Shown: positions 34,981 to 45,900 of the stretch, in pieces
How the letters are laid out: each line of letters opens with the position of its first letter
Position numbering within the stretch: position 1 is the stretch's first letter
Source: Tetraselmis striata
Taxonomy: Eukaryota; Chlorophyta; Chlorodendrophyceae; Chlorodendrales; Chlorodendraceae
Assembly: GCA_006384855.1 (NCBI GenBank)
Contig: VCJN01000188.1
Location: 186,001 to 250,000 of the forward strand
Direction of reading: 5' to 3'
DNA: 64,000 bases
Notes under the pieces: model-generated
What the model saw: the letters and a program-made list of their open reading frames with translations, nothing else
What the model was told of the DNA's origin: nothing
The model's database searches: none
Position numbers and translations under genes: made by a program

Positions 34981-36196
34981 ATGCCTTTCATGGGAGAGAG
35001 CTTAATGTTCAGTCCTGAGGAGGATGTGCGGCTGATACAGTGAGCTCTTGCCAGACTGTTTCCTTGGCACATGGCGGAACAGACTTTCTGCCTGGTGAGC
35101 CGGTAGGAGTGGACATATCTGAAATGGCGTTGCGTCCGAATGCAGGCGTGTGGAGCTGTATGGAAAAAGATGGAAGCACATTGCCGAGATGCTAAGCTCG
35201 GAGTTCCTGGCTTCGTCTGGCTATGAAACCAAAAACGGCAAGCAATGCCGGGAGCGCTTTGAGCACTACGTAAGACTCCCTCCACCATTGCGCCTCCATG
35301 CCGTTGCTCTAGCTCTTTGTGGCGGCTGGATATGTCGGCGCACCACCACTGCTTGACGAATAGGCTAATGTCATTCCCAGATGCATGCACTCATGATGCC
35401 TCTTGTTGTTTTGAAAGCAATTCGTTCGAATGGTTGTTGGCAGCAGCAAACATTAATATTGACCTCCCGTGGCCCTTCTACCTGCAGGTTAGCCCCGAGC
35501 TAGACAAGTCGCCCTTCACAGACCATGAGTACAAGGCGCTGATGCAGCTGCACAAGGAGATGCTTGCGGAGTTTGGGCAGAACAGATGGGCGGAGCTGGC
35601 CAAGCGCTTTCCGCGCACAGCAAAGGGAAAGCGCTCGGAGAACGACATCAAGAAAATCTTCAGCAGCGTGGCGCGCATCAAGACTTGGAAATACGACCCG
35701 GACATGCCAAATGCCCGAAGGTGAGCAGACTCCTGACTCGAAACAATTGAGCTGCATTTGGCTCTATACCTTCGACTGGTTACTATCACTGAGTCGGTAA
35801 TTTGATTAGTCCACTCAGAGGTAGATTAATACCCCGGGTTTAATAGCTACCCCCCAAAATTGCCCACAATGTGCCAACTTGGGTGTCAAATCCGTCGGTT
35901 TGTAAATTGGAGAGGAACATGGCTCAAAACACCACAAAAGTATCGGGTATGCACCCCCCCCCCCCCCCCCCCCCCATTATCGAAGCCGCCGGCGACACCA
36001 CAATTGTAATTGCGCCGTGCACCTAGCTTGAGTAGCGGCTGACTCAACATGTTCCATCCCCCTTTCCAGGCTGCGAAAGTACGTGCATGATCTCGCCAAA
36101 CGCACCGGCAAAAATAGGAGCTGCTATCCTTGCTTTGCTTGGTCTTCGCCGTTTGAAGCTTTTCACAAGTTTGCTCTTTGTGGACGCAAGATTTGA
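34981..36196 (+). CDS. MYB-type transcription factor, shortened paralogue (4 exons)
   Basis: DNA-binding regulator with two MYB repeats. Exons: 34981-35039, 35146-35269, 35488-35720, 36070-36196. Phases agree and give 180 residues. Repeat 1 spans exons 1-2: FSPEEDVRLIQ, RWKHIAEML, then GKQCRERFEHY. Repeat 2 is in exon 3: FTDHEYKALMQLHKEMLAEF, NRWAELAKRFPR and SENDIKKIF. Repeat 1 contains an insertion between helices 2 and 3 (SSEFLASSGYETKN), as in its paralogue. Exon 4 starts like the paralogue (LRKYVHDLAKRTGK) but runs into an unrelated 26-residue end, so the C-terminal effector region is missing. The start is the first Met after an upstream in-frame stop at 34945. It could be a competitor of the long form or a decaying duplicate. 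Confidence 0.75.
35954..35975. repeat. poly(C) tract, 22 bases, in intron 3 of the short MYB gene
   Basis: The homologous place in the long MYB gene (about 40438-40446) has only CCCCGCCCCC before the shared GAAGCCGCCGGCGACACC, so this tract expanded after duplication. Confidence 0.95.
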
Positions 36197-37385
36197 TGGC
36201 AGCAACCTGAGCCTCATGCACACAAAGCTACATGGCATGTAGTCAATGGACAGAATCCAAGGCTGCCGACCACATGCAGTCTTAACTTGCGTAACTCAAA
36301 GAAAGGTCATTCAAAAAAATGCTTTGAAAATGAGATGCTGACGGGGCCGTGAGTCATCCAGTTCAGGCAGGCTTCCACAAGTCTCAAGCAATGGCACTGT
36401 GATAAATATTGAAATAGAGCTGCCCCTAGCTCCCCAAATTTGAAAATTATGAATTGAATGTGTGTAGTGCTGCCTCGGTTTCTGCTTGTACTTTTGGCGC
36501 ATCTCGCGGTGGAACTCTCCGATGACTTTGTGCCTTTACTGTGTGGGAAAAGGGCCCAACGCATCTGCCATCTCGCTTGCTGACTTCTGTCTTTAGCGCC
36601 GAAAGCATACATGCAAAGAGACATATGTAACACGCAACACAGCCGCGCGCCGCTCGGAGTGAATAAAATGATTAAAAAGACACATTCGCGAGCGCACCAG
36701 CCTGCGCATATCTTCTCGAGAAGAGGCCGCGTCGGCATACCTATGCAGAGTGATCAAGTGGACGTGTGTGCTAGTGCCGCCGGTCTATCGAGGAGTCAGT
36801 GACGGGTGCTGACGGGAGTCGGTAGAGGGATGTACCGTACCAGTAGTGCAATATCGCGACAGCACGGCCACATGCTAGGAAGTTTCGTCGCCACTAGCTA
36901 GTAGGCAGTACCCATGAGAGGACTAAGCTGACACTAATAGCCGCAAACAGCGGCGCAGCTCGACTTCCGTTCGCGTCGCGGACTTGCGACTTCTGTTCGT
37001 GTCGCGGAATCCTCATCGTCTCGTGCCGCGTGTTCTCGCTTGCAGCGCTAGGGTCGCTGTACTACTGGTGTGGAGGAATCATCCCCATATACGGGTGCTC
37101 GTAACAGGGTACAAAGACAGAGGGACTACTGATACCGGAACGAGTCGAGGTTGTGCATATCCGAAAATGTGGCGAATACACGAATCGCACTATCCTCGGG
37201 TAGTTTGACCGACTCGTGTGGCACAGGTCGCAATACTCGTACAAAAACTTGCATTATATTTGACTTCTTCCCGGTATTATCCCGTACATATGTGCTGTAT
37301 TTGCAATTGACGAGGACCAGCGACGTCGTAGCGATCGTGAGCTAGTAGTTAGATCGATAATATATCAATGTCGTCCGCATCACCA
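36197..37385. other. no gene recognised
   Basis: 3' flank of the short MYB gene. The 143-residue minus-strand frame at 36307-36738 shows no domain and lacks splice support. Confidence 0.4.
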
Positions 37386-37530
37386 CCACAGTATATAAAT
37401 ACAGTATAAAGTAAGCGGCGCGTCTCAACGGCCCCGCACTGGCGCCGCGCAACCCGACCACAGTATATAAACACAGTATTTAATAAGCGGCGATTCTTAA
37501 CGGCCCCGCACTGGCGCCGCGCAGCCCGAC
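37386..37530. repeat. two tandem copies of a 72-bp unit
   Basis: Copies start at 37386 and 37458, each beginning CCACAGTATATAAA and ending ACTGGCGCCGCGCAACCCGA (second copy CAGCCCGA). They contain TATATAA boxes followed by a GC-rich block and could be duplicated promoter elements. Confidence 0.85.
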
Positions 37531-38229
37531 TATCTGGATCCTTCGGAGCACGGTGTCACCACGAAGGTGATGCGCGGAAATTGCATAATTTGTTTCCTGT
37601 ACGTTTTCGCGCAGATATGGCGCGGAGTACAACAACGATCTCGTCAACAACGCGACCAGCACATCACAACTACAGGCCGGCCTGTTTTTGAGAGTAACGC
37701 CTCCGCACAGGCAGGCAGAATCCCTGTAACCGGACAACAGTCGTCTCGATCGCGCAACGCTCGCTGGCCGACGCCCTATCCGTTGTCAACCCAACCTTAT
37801 GTCACGGTGACGTGAGGAGGTGCAGCTTCGAGCACGCTGCTGCTTGGCATACGGCGTGAACGGCGTCAACACCGCGCGCCGGCTCTCCGAGTAGCGAATC
37901 CGAGTGGCAGTGACGCTTTATCCCTCATCACCGGAATTGACGACTGCCGACAGCGTGTATCTCTGCAAGGGAACTCAGCCCCACACATATTCGACAGCAC
38001 GTCCAGATCGGTGGGGCCCGTGACTGGCAGAGGTATCTCCCCATGCTCACTTCGATAGACGCAAACTGCCCCCCTTGGTCGGCCGGATCGCCTGCCCCGT
38101 TATGCCACGACGCCCCGGACGGACAGACGGCGGCAGCTGTGGTAGAATAAATAACGCTTCGAAATTAAAAGTCAACAAACGGGCGGTTTCCGGAAGTATT
38201 TGCGCTAACCCTGCCGATGCCATATCGGC

Positions 38230-39215
38230 ACACACTTGGCATCTCCCGGCGCTCATCGTGCAGGGCTTGACAATACCGAGTACCTGGTGTGACCGAAATC
38301 TCGGTCGCGCTTGTTGCACGTCAAGATTCCCCAGCACTTACCATTCGACGGCTGTGCAGTCTTTTGGCGTATGGTAAGCAACTTACCATCTGTGCCGACC
38401 GCTTCGGATCCCGGAATCTCGTATGCGCAACTACTATGTTTCGTCGACGAGCTTGCCACGACTTCCACCTGCTGACATGGCTCAGCGCATGCAGATGATA
38501 CCCCGGTCATGGTCAACCAACCGCAATGCTCGTGAAGCCAGTGTTTGATGGTCGTCCCCCCTCTGGTCACCCCTTTCCTTATCGTCGATACGTGTTTCTC
38601 GACCTCGCGGCTGGTTCGGCTAACTCCACATGACGCCCTGTTTTCATAGGTTCATAGGCGATGTGGTACCCCGTTTCGTTGGCCGATCTAGCCCTTAACG
38701 AAATGCCCCGCGTGCTTTCGACGCATCGACCTGCTGTCGACTATCTGTCCAGGCGCTGGAAGGTCGGGCATATTATTCGACACCCCGGCTCCCTGCGGTC
38801 GGATAAAGCAGCCCGCAGACTACCGCAGTCCGTAGTCTTGACGCAGTCCGGCTCCCTGCGTCACAAATTAACACCGCGTGACATCGCAGCTCGACCTGCA
38901 ACATCGAAACGGTTTGACGTCCGTGGGAGCGTGGGCGTTAAAAACGAGACTTTGCGTTTGCACCATGTCGCCAACGACGTCCGTATCTTCGATGCCATGC
39001 ATGATTGAATACTGTCACCCCTCTAAGCTGCTGAGCATAATCACCGGGCGTCTCTCTGTGCTAGAGCTCAGTCTGCAAATTTTACCAGCGTCTTTGTGCC
39101 TGGTTTGAAATCCCTGCATGGTTACTGAAATCCATTGTTGGTTCCTTTGCAGCAGGCTATTGACAGTCCTTTGCCGCAAGAACCCCTGACGCTGCATCGC
39201 CGCAAACTCCTGCGG
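38230..39215. other. upstream region of the long MYB gene
   Basis: A 115-residue plus-strand frame at 38661-39008 (VGHIIRHPGSLRSDKAARRL) shows no known domain; GGCTCCCTGCG occurs twice within it. Nothing else is recognised. Confidence 0.35.
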
Positions 39216-39289
39216 CATGCAATCCGCGGGCTCAAACCAGGGGCTCCATCCTGGATTTCCCATCCCCACAAAGCAGCAGCGACACGCAG

Positions 39290-41208
39290 ATGTCCATAGC
39301 GCTGCCGGACATGGTGGGTGCGCAATCTTCCGAGGATGCGACTCGCAGCAGAGCCGCAAAGAACAACAGCTCAAACTTCACTCCGGAGGAAGATGTGCGG
39401 TTGATACAGTGAGCTCTTGCCAGACTGTGGCATTGGCACATGGGCCAGACTGCCTTGCATGCAATTCTGCCCGGTGAATCGGGAGTGGACATATCTGAGA
39501 TGGCAATACGCCCGAATGCAGGCTTTTGGAGCTGCATGGAAAGAAATGGAAGCGCATTGCTGAGATGTTGAGCTCGGAGTTCCCGGCTTCGTCTGGCTAT
39601 AAAACCAAAGATGGCAAGCAATGCCGGGAGCGCTTTGAGCACCACGTAAGACACCATTCATTGTCATGCCTTCTCCATGCCGTTGCTCTAGCTCTTTGTG
39701 GCGGCTAGATATGTCGGCGCACCACCACTGCTTGACGAATAGGCTCATTCCCACATGCATGCACTCATGACGCCTCTTGTTGTTTGGAACGGAATTCGTT
39801 CGAATGGTTGTTGGCAGCAGCAAACATTAATACTGACCTCCCGTGGCCCTTCTACCTGCAGGTTAGCCCCGAGCTAGACAAGTCGCCCTTCACAGACCAT
39901 GAGTACAAGGTGCTGATGCAGCTGCACGAGGAGATTTATCGAGAGTACGGAAAGAACAGATGGGCGGAGCTGGCCAAGCGCTTTCCGCGCACAGCGGACG
40001 GAAAGCGCTCGGAGAACGACATCAAGAACATCTTCAGCAGCGCCGCGCGCAACAAGACCGAGAGAGACGGCCCGGACATGCCAAATGCCCGAAGGTGAGC
40101 AGACTCCTGACTCGAAACAATTGAGCTGCATTTGGCTCTACACGTGCGGCCGGTTACTATCCCTGAGTCGGTAATTTGATCATTCCACTCGGAGGTAAAT
40201 CAATACCCCGGGGCTAACAACTACCCCCTAAATTGCCCCAACACTGCCCGACATGTGGTTACTTGGGTGACAAACCCCGTCCGTCAGTGAGTTGGAGAAG
40301 AACATGGCTCAAAACAGCCCAAAGCCACTGATGTTAATTGAACTAAGTGAAGTCTCCCATAACTCCAGAGTTAATCAATAGATAATCAAACATGCTGAAT
40401 ATTGATAAGTATCAGCTATTATGACCTGTTATTGACCCCGCCCCCGGACTAGAAGCCGCCGGCGACACCACAATAATAATTGCGCCGAGCACCTTGAGCG
40501 GCTGACCCAACACGTTCCGCCCCCCCTTTCCAGGCTACGAGAGTATGTGCATGCTTTCGGTAAACGCACCGGCAAGATATCGAAGCCACGCAAGCGGAAT
40601 TCAAAGGGCGGTGCGCGCAGCAGCCGCAGCAAGCCAAGCGGAGTCGGCAAGAGGACGGCAGCCCCCCGCGCAAAGTTTGTCTTCCCAAAAAGCTGCGCTC
40701 GCCGCGACAGCGACGACTCAGCAGCCGTGCCAACGCCGAGCGGGAGCGAGATGGACTCCGCTGATTTTACATCGGTAGGCTGCTGCCCGCTGCACACTGC
40801 GCGTGTCGCTCGTCCCCGCCTTGTGCTTTGAGCCCACGCTTCGTGCCTCGGTTTTGTATCGCCACTCACTGTCGGCCGTCTGACGCCATGCCGCAGATCC
40901 CGGACGAAGAGGAAGGTTTCCCGGAGGCGGACAGCCTCGGAGAGCTGGACCACGTATTCCCGGCGGCCATTAAGTCGTTCAAAAGCGCCGACACGGTCGA
41001 TCAGTCATCGTTTCTGGTGAACATTCTGGGATACGCTGGCCCAAACCCCCTCCCTCTGCCGGAGGACCCCTGCCTCCAACATGAGGGGTCATGCGACTAC
41101 GATAGCGCCTGCATGGACGAGTTTGACGTGATCAAAAGCCTCTGTCAGCTCTACCCCAGTTTCTCGAGCCCTCTGGACGACCTCACGCTTCCCTATTGCA
41201 ACTTCTGA
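39290..41208 (+). CDS. MYB-type transcription factor with two repeats (5 exons)
   Basis: Sequence-specific DNA-binding regulator of the R2R3/3R-MYB class, expected in the nucleus. Exons: 39290-39408, 39522-39645, 39862-40094, 40534-40774, 40897-41208. All are GT-AG with agreeing phase and give 342 residues. Repeat 1 (about 29-81): NFTPEEDVRLIQLLELHGKK, WKRIAEML and GKQCRERFEHH, the classic third helix. Repeat 2 (about 82-140): KSPFTDHEYKVLMQLHEEIY, NRWAELAKRFPR and SENDIKNIFSSAARNK. The core Trp of repeat 2 helix 1 is replaced by Phe, a common plant-MYB change; repeat 1 also starts with Phe. A 13-residue insertion (SEFPASSGYKTKD) separates helices 2 and 3 in repeat 1. Exon 4 is basic (KPRKRNSKGGARSS), likely a nuclear localisation region. 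Exon 5 is acidic and Pro/Leu-rich (EEEGFPEADSLGELDHVF), fitting an activation domain. Confidence 0.9.
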
Positions 41209-41911
41209 CCTTCGACGCCACGGCGCATGGCGATGCGGCCAGCGCTCCATTGGTGCGCAGACGAAGCTGCCGAGCCGCAACAAAGACGCTCCCTGCCAGC
41301 TAGACAACAATAACAGGGCTGCATCCAGGCTACAGCAGCACCGTACCGGCCGGTCAGACACGCGCCCCATTCCTTGATTTGTCAATGCATCCCCTCCCTC
41401 CTAGTAGCCTGCAGAAGCAACCCGGCAATTAGCTCGGCTGCCACCATCCCTGGCCCAATTCCCGTCCGGCCCACTGCACACAATGAAGTGTGCATTGTCT
41501 CCAACAGCCCCTAATAGCGCTGACCCGCGACTCTATCAACAAGTAGTATCCCCCCCCCCCCCCCCCCCCCCCCCGCCCTGTTTCTTAATTCCCTCCGTCC
41601 GCAAGAAGGCTACGCGCCTGGCATTTTGAAATTCATTGCTCCCTCTCCCTCACTCTGCAGCTGCCCGACCTGTGCGAGTGCTGCGCCTGTCAGCGCAGGG
41701 CACCAGCCATCTCAGCATTGTCACCCGGATGTTCGGCGAACGGACCCTGGCTGCCTTGACTCGCTTTGCTGAGTGTCCGCGAGAGGTTATTGTTGTGCTT
41801 AAGGGATGACCGAGCCCTGACGATACCATTCGCTGTTACAATTTCCAGGCGGGCCTACTGTTACATGTACCCGGGTGCCGGCGCGGTCGTACAAAACCAC
41901 AGCGAATGTCC
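41209..41911. other. 3' flank of the long MYB gene
   Basis: No coding region is recognised. It contains the 25-base C tract at 41550. Confidence 0.4.
41550..41574. repeat. poly(C) tract, 25 bases
   Basis: Uninterrupted run of 25 C. Confidence 0.95.
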
Positions 41912-42540
41912 ACCGGCCCTGCCTGCCAGGTGAGATCAGATGTAGACAAACTACAGCGGATAAATAACTTCTAACCCTTAATATGGTGGATGTTCTCATA
42001 GGTTGTTAGCAAGCCCAAGTGGACGCTTACCATAAGAAATGTAGTAATATCATTACGGATGCTAGAAGCGGTAATACATTGACGCTAGCTGCTGATACGA
42101 ATCTGCCCTATACCTGTCAGATCAAGATCAAAGGCAGACAACACTATAGCGGAACTACTCTTGTATGGAAAATGTTCTCATAGGTTGCTACCAAGCCCAA
42201 GTCCAGGCGCAATATAAGGACTCTATCAATACAGGTGCCAACGCAGCAATGTAGGAACGCTAGCTGCGGCTAAGAACCTGCCCTATACCTGTCATGCACC
42301 TATGCATTTATGAGATCAAACGCAAACAAGACTAAAGCGAAACTGCCCTTAATATGGCAACTGTTCTCATCGGCTGCTAGCAAGCCCGATTCCAGCAGAC
42401 TTACAACAATGATCTTATTATACAGTAGTGGGTTGGGGGGATGCGGTCGTGTAAGAGCATTTCGAATAAGGCCCCACCCTGCCTGTCACGGGTCAGTCTA
42501 GACAAAACTATAGGGGAACTCTAATAGCGAATGCACTTAA
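41912..42540. repeat. degenerate tandem repeat, about 180-190 bp unit
   Basis: Four diverged units begin near 41912, 42103, 42282 and 42471. Each has a CCT(G/A)..CCTGTCA-like start, then GACAAACTA-like, then (in the first three) AATATGG..TGTTCTCATAGGTTG..AGCAAGCCC. No coding potential. Confidence 0.65.
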
Positions 42541-42927
42541 CATATATAGGTTCCATGCAAGCCAAACGAGAGGCTGGGGATATGGGTTCTTCCAGGAGCG
42601 TCGCGACCGCCGCAATCGTCAATGCATTATTTGATTGGTCTGCGCGGTGCGAGCTGATCGCCACGTGCAGACTGGGACAGATAGCTGCGCTGCCGCACTG
42701 CTGAATGAATGGTATAAGCACACCGTTTATAGATTAAAACTGGGGTCTAGATCTCAGGGTGCGGGGGGACCTCCGGCAGGGTGGACAGCCCGCCGTTGGG
42801 ATTCCCTCAAACGCACTGAGGTCCCGACCGAGTTCCCGACGCGGCAAAAACCGGCAGCAGCTGCGGGGCGCTACAGTGGGGGGCAGGACAGCACCCCTTG
42901 GGTTTTAGGGTTTGGGGCGGAGGGGGA

Positions 42928-42947
42928 GGGGGGGGGGGGGGGGGGGG
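42928..42947. repeat. poly(G) tract, 20 bases
   Basis: Run of 20 G just past the 3' end of the giant gene, preceded by AGGGGGA and a GGTTTTAGGGTTTGGGG stretch. Confidence 0.95.
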
Positions 42948-42971
42948 AGGTCGACCGCAACGGCCCTCTCC

Positions 42972-45900
42972 TCAGTCGAACATGCTGTGGGCGAGATTGG
43001 CGGCCCGCGCCGACTGCTTCTGCCGGGTCTCGTCGCTCGACTCCTTGTAGTTCTGGTTGTGGAAGCGCGCAACCGCAACGTTCTTCTTGGCACGCATGCG
43101 GCGCTTGAGCATGGCGAGGTCGTTGCCCGGGCCCGCGGGGCCGCCGGGGCCGTGTCGGCCCGGCACCCGCAGGTCAGGCATCTGCTCCCACAGGTCGCGC
43201 AGCTCGCCGGCGGTCTCCTCGTCGCTGCTGCTGGCCGAGCGCCGTGACACGTGCGTCACCGTCTCCTCGCGCGTGATATTGATGCCCTTTCGGAGCGCCG
43301 AACTGCTGCTGGCCGACTGCTTCTCGGACGCGACTCGCGAGTAGGTGCTGTCGTCTTCGCTGGAGGAGGCCTCCTCCACGGTGTACGACTTCTGTGGAGC
43401 GGACTCCCTGTGCAGCGGCGGGACATTCCAGGCCACAAGCAACGTCAGAAGGGTATAGTAATTGAGGTGTTGAATCAGCATGATATGACACAAATAAGAG
43501 TCTATATTATAATAAGATATATATACTTACCAAAAATGGTATCATAGATAAACTCTTGTATTGTACTGTATTATATATTAAAACATTAAAAAGCAAATAC
43601 CAGTGAATAAATCAGATGTGCACGGTGCTTGAATGTTACTCTTACTCGTGCAGTCCAGTACACAGAATTGAAACGCGGGTCAGTGGACTCAAACACCGAT
43701 TTGGTGTTTTAAAAACGCGGCCAGTGAGATGGGGCCAGTGCGCGGGGGCACTCACTTGGAGCTGCGCATGGCGGCCGAGGCGCGCGCGCGGATCTCCGCC
43801 TCCTGGCTGGCCAGCGACGCGCGGCGCGCCTCCGCGGCGCGGCTGGCGCTCGACTCGGCACTGCGCGCCGATGCGACGCGCTCCCCCTGCAGCGCCGCCA
43901 CCGACGCCTGCGCGGCGGCAAGCTCCTCCATCGCCGTTGCCAGCTCGCCTTCCAGCTCGTCGATGCGCGCGTCGCGCTTGGCCAGCCGCTCGTTGGCCTG
44001 GCGCACCATCGTGTTGTACGCGCCGTTGGCCTCGCTCGCGCTGTGAAAGCTCGAGTTCTGCGCCTCGGCCAGCTCCGCCTGCGCGGCCTGCAGCCGCTGG
44101 CGCGCCGCCGCGAGCTCGCTGATGGCGGCGCCCTCCGCGGCCTTCAGCCGCTTGTTTGCCTCCGCGGCGTCGCTGAGCGCGCGGTCGCGCTGCTCCAGCT
44201 CCGACACGCAGTGCTCCACCTGCCACAGCACAAAATACATGCACGCTCGGTCGGGAGCCAGCCTCGACACCCTGGCGAGATTCGCAATAAGAATAGAATT
44301 ATCATACCATCAACAATCCGAGCAGCATAAATATTCTTGTTACACCATTGTATGCCATTTGTAGTCATATTGTCCTGGTTGTCCAGGTCATCATTAAAAT
44401 TGCATTCATCATATAATGTATGTCCTTCATTCTAATCCATCAGTCATAATTCCATCCATAATCATACATCTTTAAGGGGTTATCATAGAAAGGCAGCACT
44501 ACGGGTGCCGACGCACTTATAACAACCATTTTTCATCAGCTCGAACTGGGCTTGCATGCAACTTTAATAAGACAATTCACCGGCTATAGTTTTGTCTACA
44601 TGTGACCTCTAACAGGCAGGGTGGGTCCGTATTTACAGTGCTGCTATAACCGCGCCGGCAGCCGTGAGATTATGCGACATATGCCACATCATATGGTTTG
44701 GCATATGATGTGGCCATATCATATGGCCACATCACTCGGTTTAATGTAGTCACACAATTCTGCCCAATAAGCCTGTCCTGGAAACGCCCGAGTCGTGGGT
44801 CGAAACGCGCGACACACCTGCGCCTGCAGCCGCGACTCGGCCGACTCCTTCTCGGCCAGCCTCGCCTCTAGCGCGTCGATGTTCTCCTCCAGCGCCGCCA
44901 TCTGCTTCTCCAGCTCCCCGCTGGCCGCGTTCATCGCCTCAATCTCCGCCTGCAGCGACGCGGCGCGCGCGCTCGCCTCGGCCGCCTCCTCCCCGCGGCT
45001 CGCCAGCGCCTCGCTCTTGGCCTTCACAGCGGCACTGAGCTCCGCCAAGCGCGCCCCCGCCTCGTCCTGTGGCGACACCACAGGCGGCAGATCCCCCCAA
45101 AATGTCAGCCTCGGATGCGGCAAAAGCTTTCGGCGCGTATACTGCCGTCAATCAAGCAAATGACAGATCAAATCAATGAGCGGATCCGTTTATTATCTAT
45201 TTCCGACAGTACTCGGTACCGACATATTACTCGTACGGAGTGTACTCTTGCCGACATGCATCTCGACAGGTACCGGGCGGGAGAGTAGTATTGTACCGCC
45301 GCAACGTTAAAGCACGAGACGCCAGGGTTTGGGTGCCGACACTCACCTCCGCTGCCTCGAGCGCCGCCTCGGCCGCCTCGGCGCGCTTGTTGGCGGCAGC
45401 CGCCTCGGCCTCCGCCGCCTCGCGCTCTGTGGTCGCCCGCTTGCGCACCTCCTCCAGCGCGGCGCGCGCGCGGGCCGCCTCCTTGTTGGCCGCCTCGGCC
45501 GCCAGGGCGCCTTCGTGGCCTCCCAGCTGCAGGTCGTGCAGCTGCGCCTCGAGGGTGCGCACGCGGGACGACGCGGCGCCCGCCTCGCGCTCCAGGTCCT
45601 CGCACTCCGCCTCCTTGCGGTGCGCGTCGGCCATTGAGTCCTCCAGCTGCGCCGTCAGCCGCGCCACCTGGGCGCGCATGGCGGCGAGGTCGTCCTCGCC
45701 CGCCTCCAGCCGGCTCTCGAGGCGGCTCTCGTTACGTTCCGTCGCCGTCAGCCGCTGCTGCAGCTGCTCGGAGCTCCGCTTCATGCTGGCGAGCTCCGAC
45801 TGCAGCCGCGCCGCCTCCGCCTTCGCGGCCTCCAGCCGGTCGGCGCTCTCGCGTGCGGCGCGGCGCGCCTCCGTCGCCGCCTCCGCCAGCCGCGCCTCCA

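Larger units (their letters stand above)
32245..35045. repeat. inverted duplication of MYB promoter and exon 1
   Basis: The minus strand of 32245 to about 33220 resembles the plus strand of about 34200 to 35045 over most of its length. Shared blocks include GACGCACGGCAGG, TACGTCGCCCGGT, the CTCGGCCCTG..CATCT block, GAGGGCAG..GGGTCGCGTCCC and TATCAACCGGGCGAGTC. About 1 kb of spacer separates the arms and carries the 31-base C tract. The shared part covers MYB upstream sequence, leader and exon 1. Confidence 0.75.
33545..38230. repeat. dispersed upstream duplications of the MYB locus
   Basis: Short blocks near 33545-33600 (GTACGTTTTCGCGCA..ACAACGA) recur at 37598-37650. Blocks near 34045-34190 (GGACAGAC, AATAAA, GTTTCCGGAAGTAT) recur at 38075-38225. 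The offset is about 4.05 kb, close to the 4.3-kb offset between the two MYB genes. This points to an old tandem duplication of the whole locus. Confidence 0.5.

Noticed and set aside
36307-36738. 143-residue minus-strand frame downstream of the short MYB gene
   Set aside because: No domain, atypical composition, and no similarity to the equivalent region downstream of the long MYB gene.
42903-42920. Telomere-like GGTTTTAGGGTTTGGGG
   Set aside because: Only two imperfect units next to a G-rich run; not an array and not at a sequence end, so it gives no evidence of telomeric sequence.
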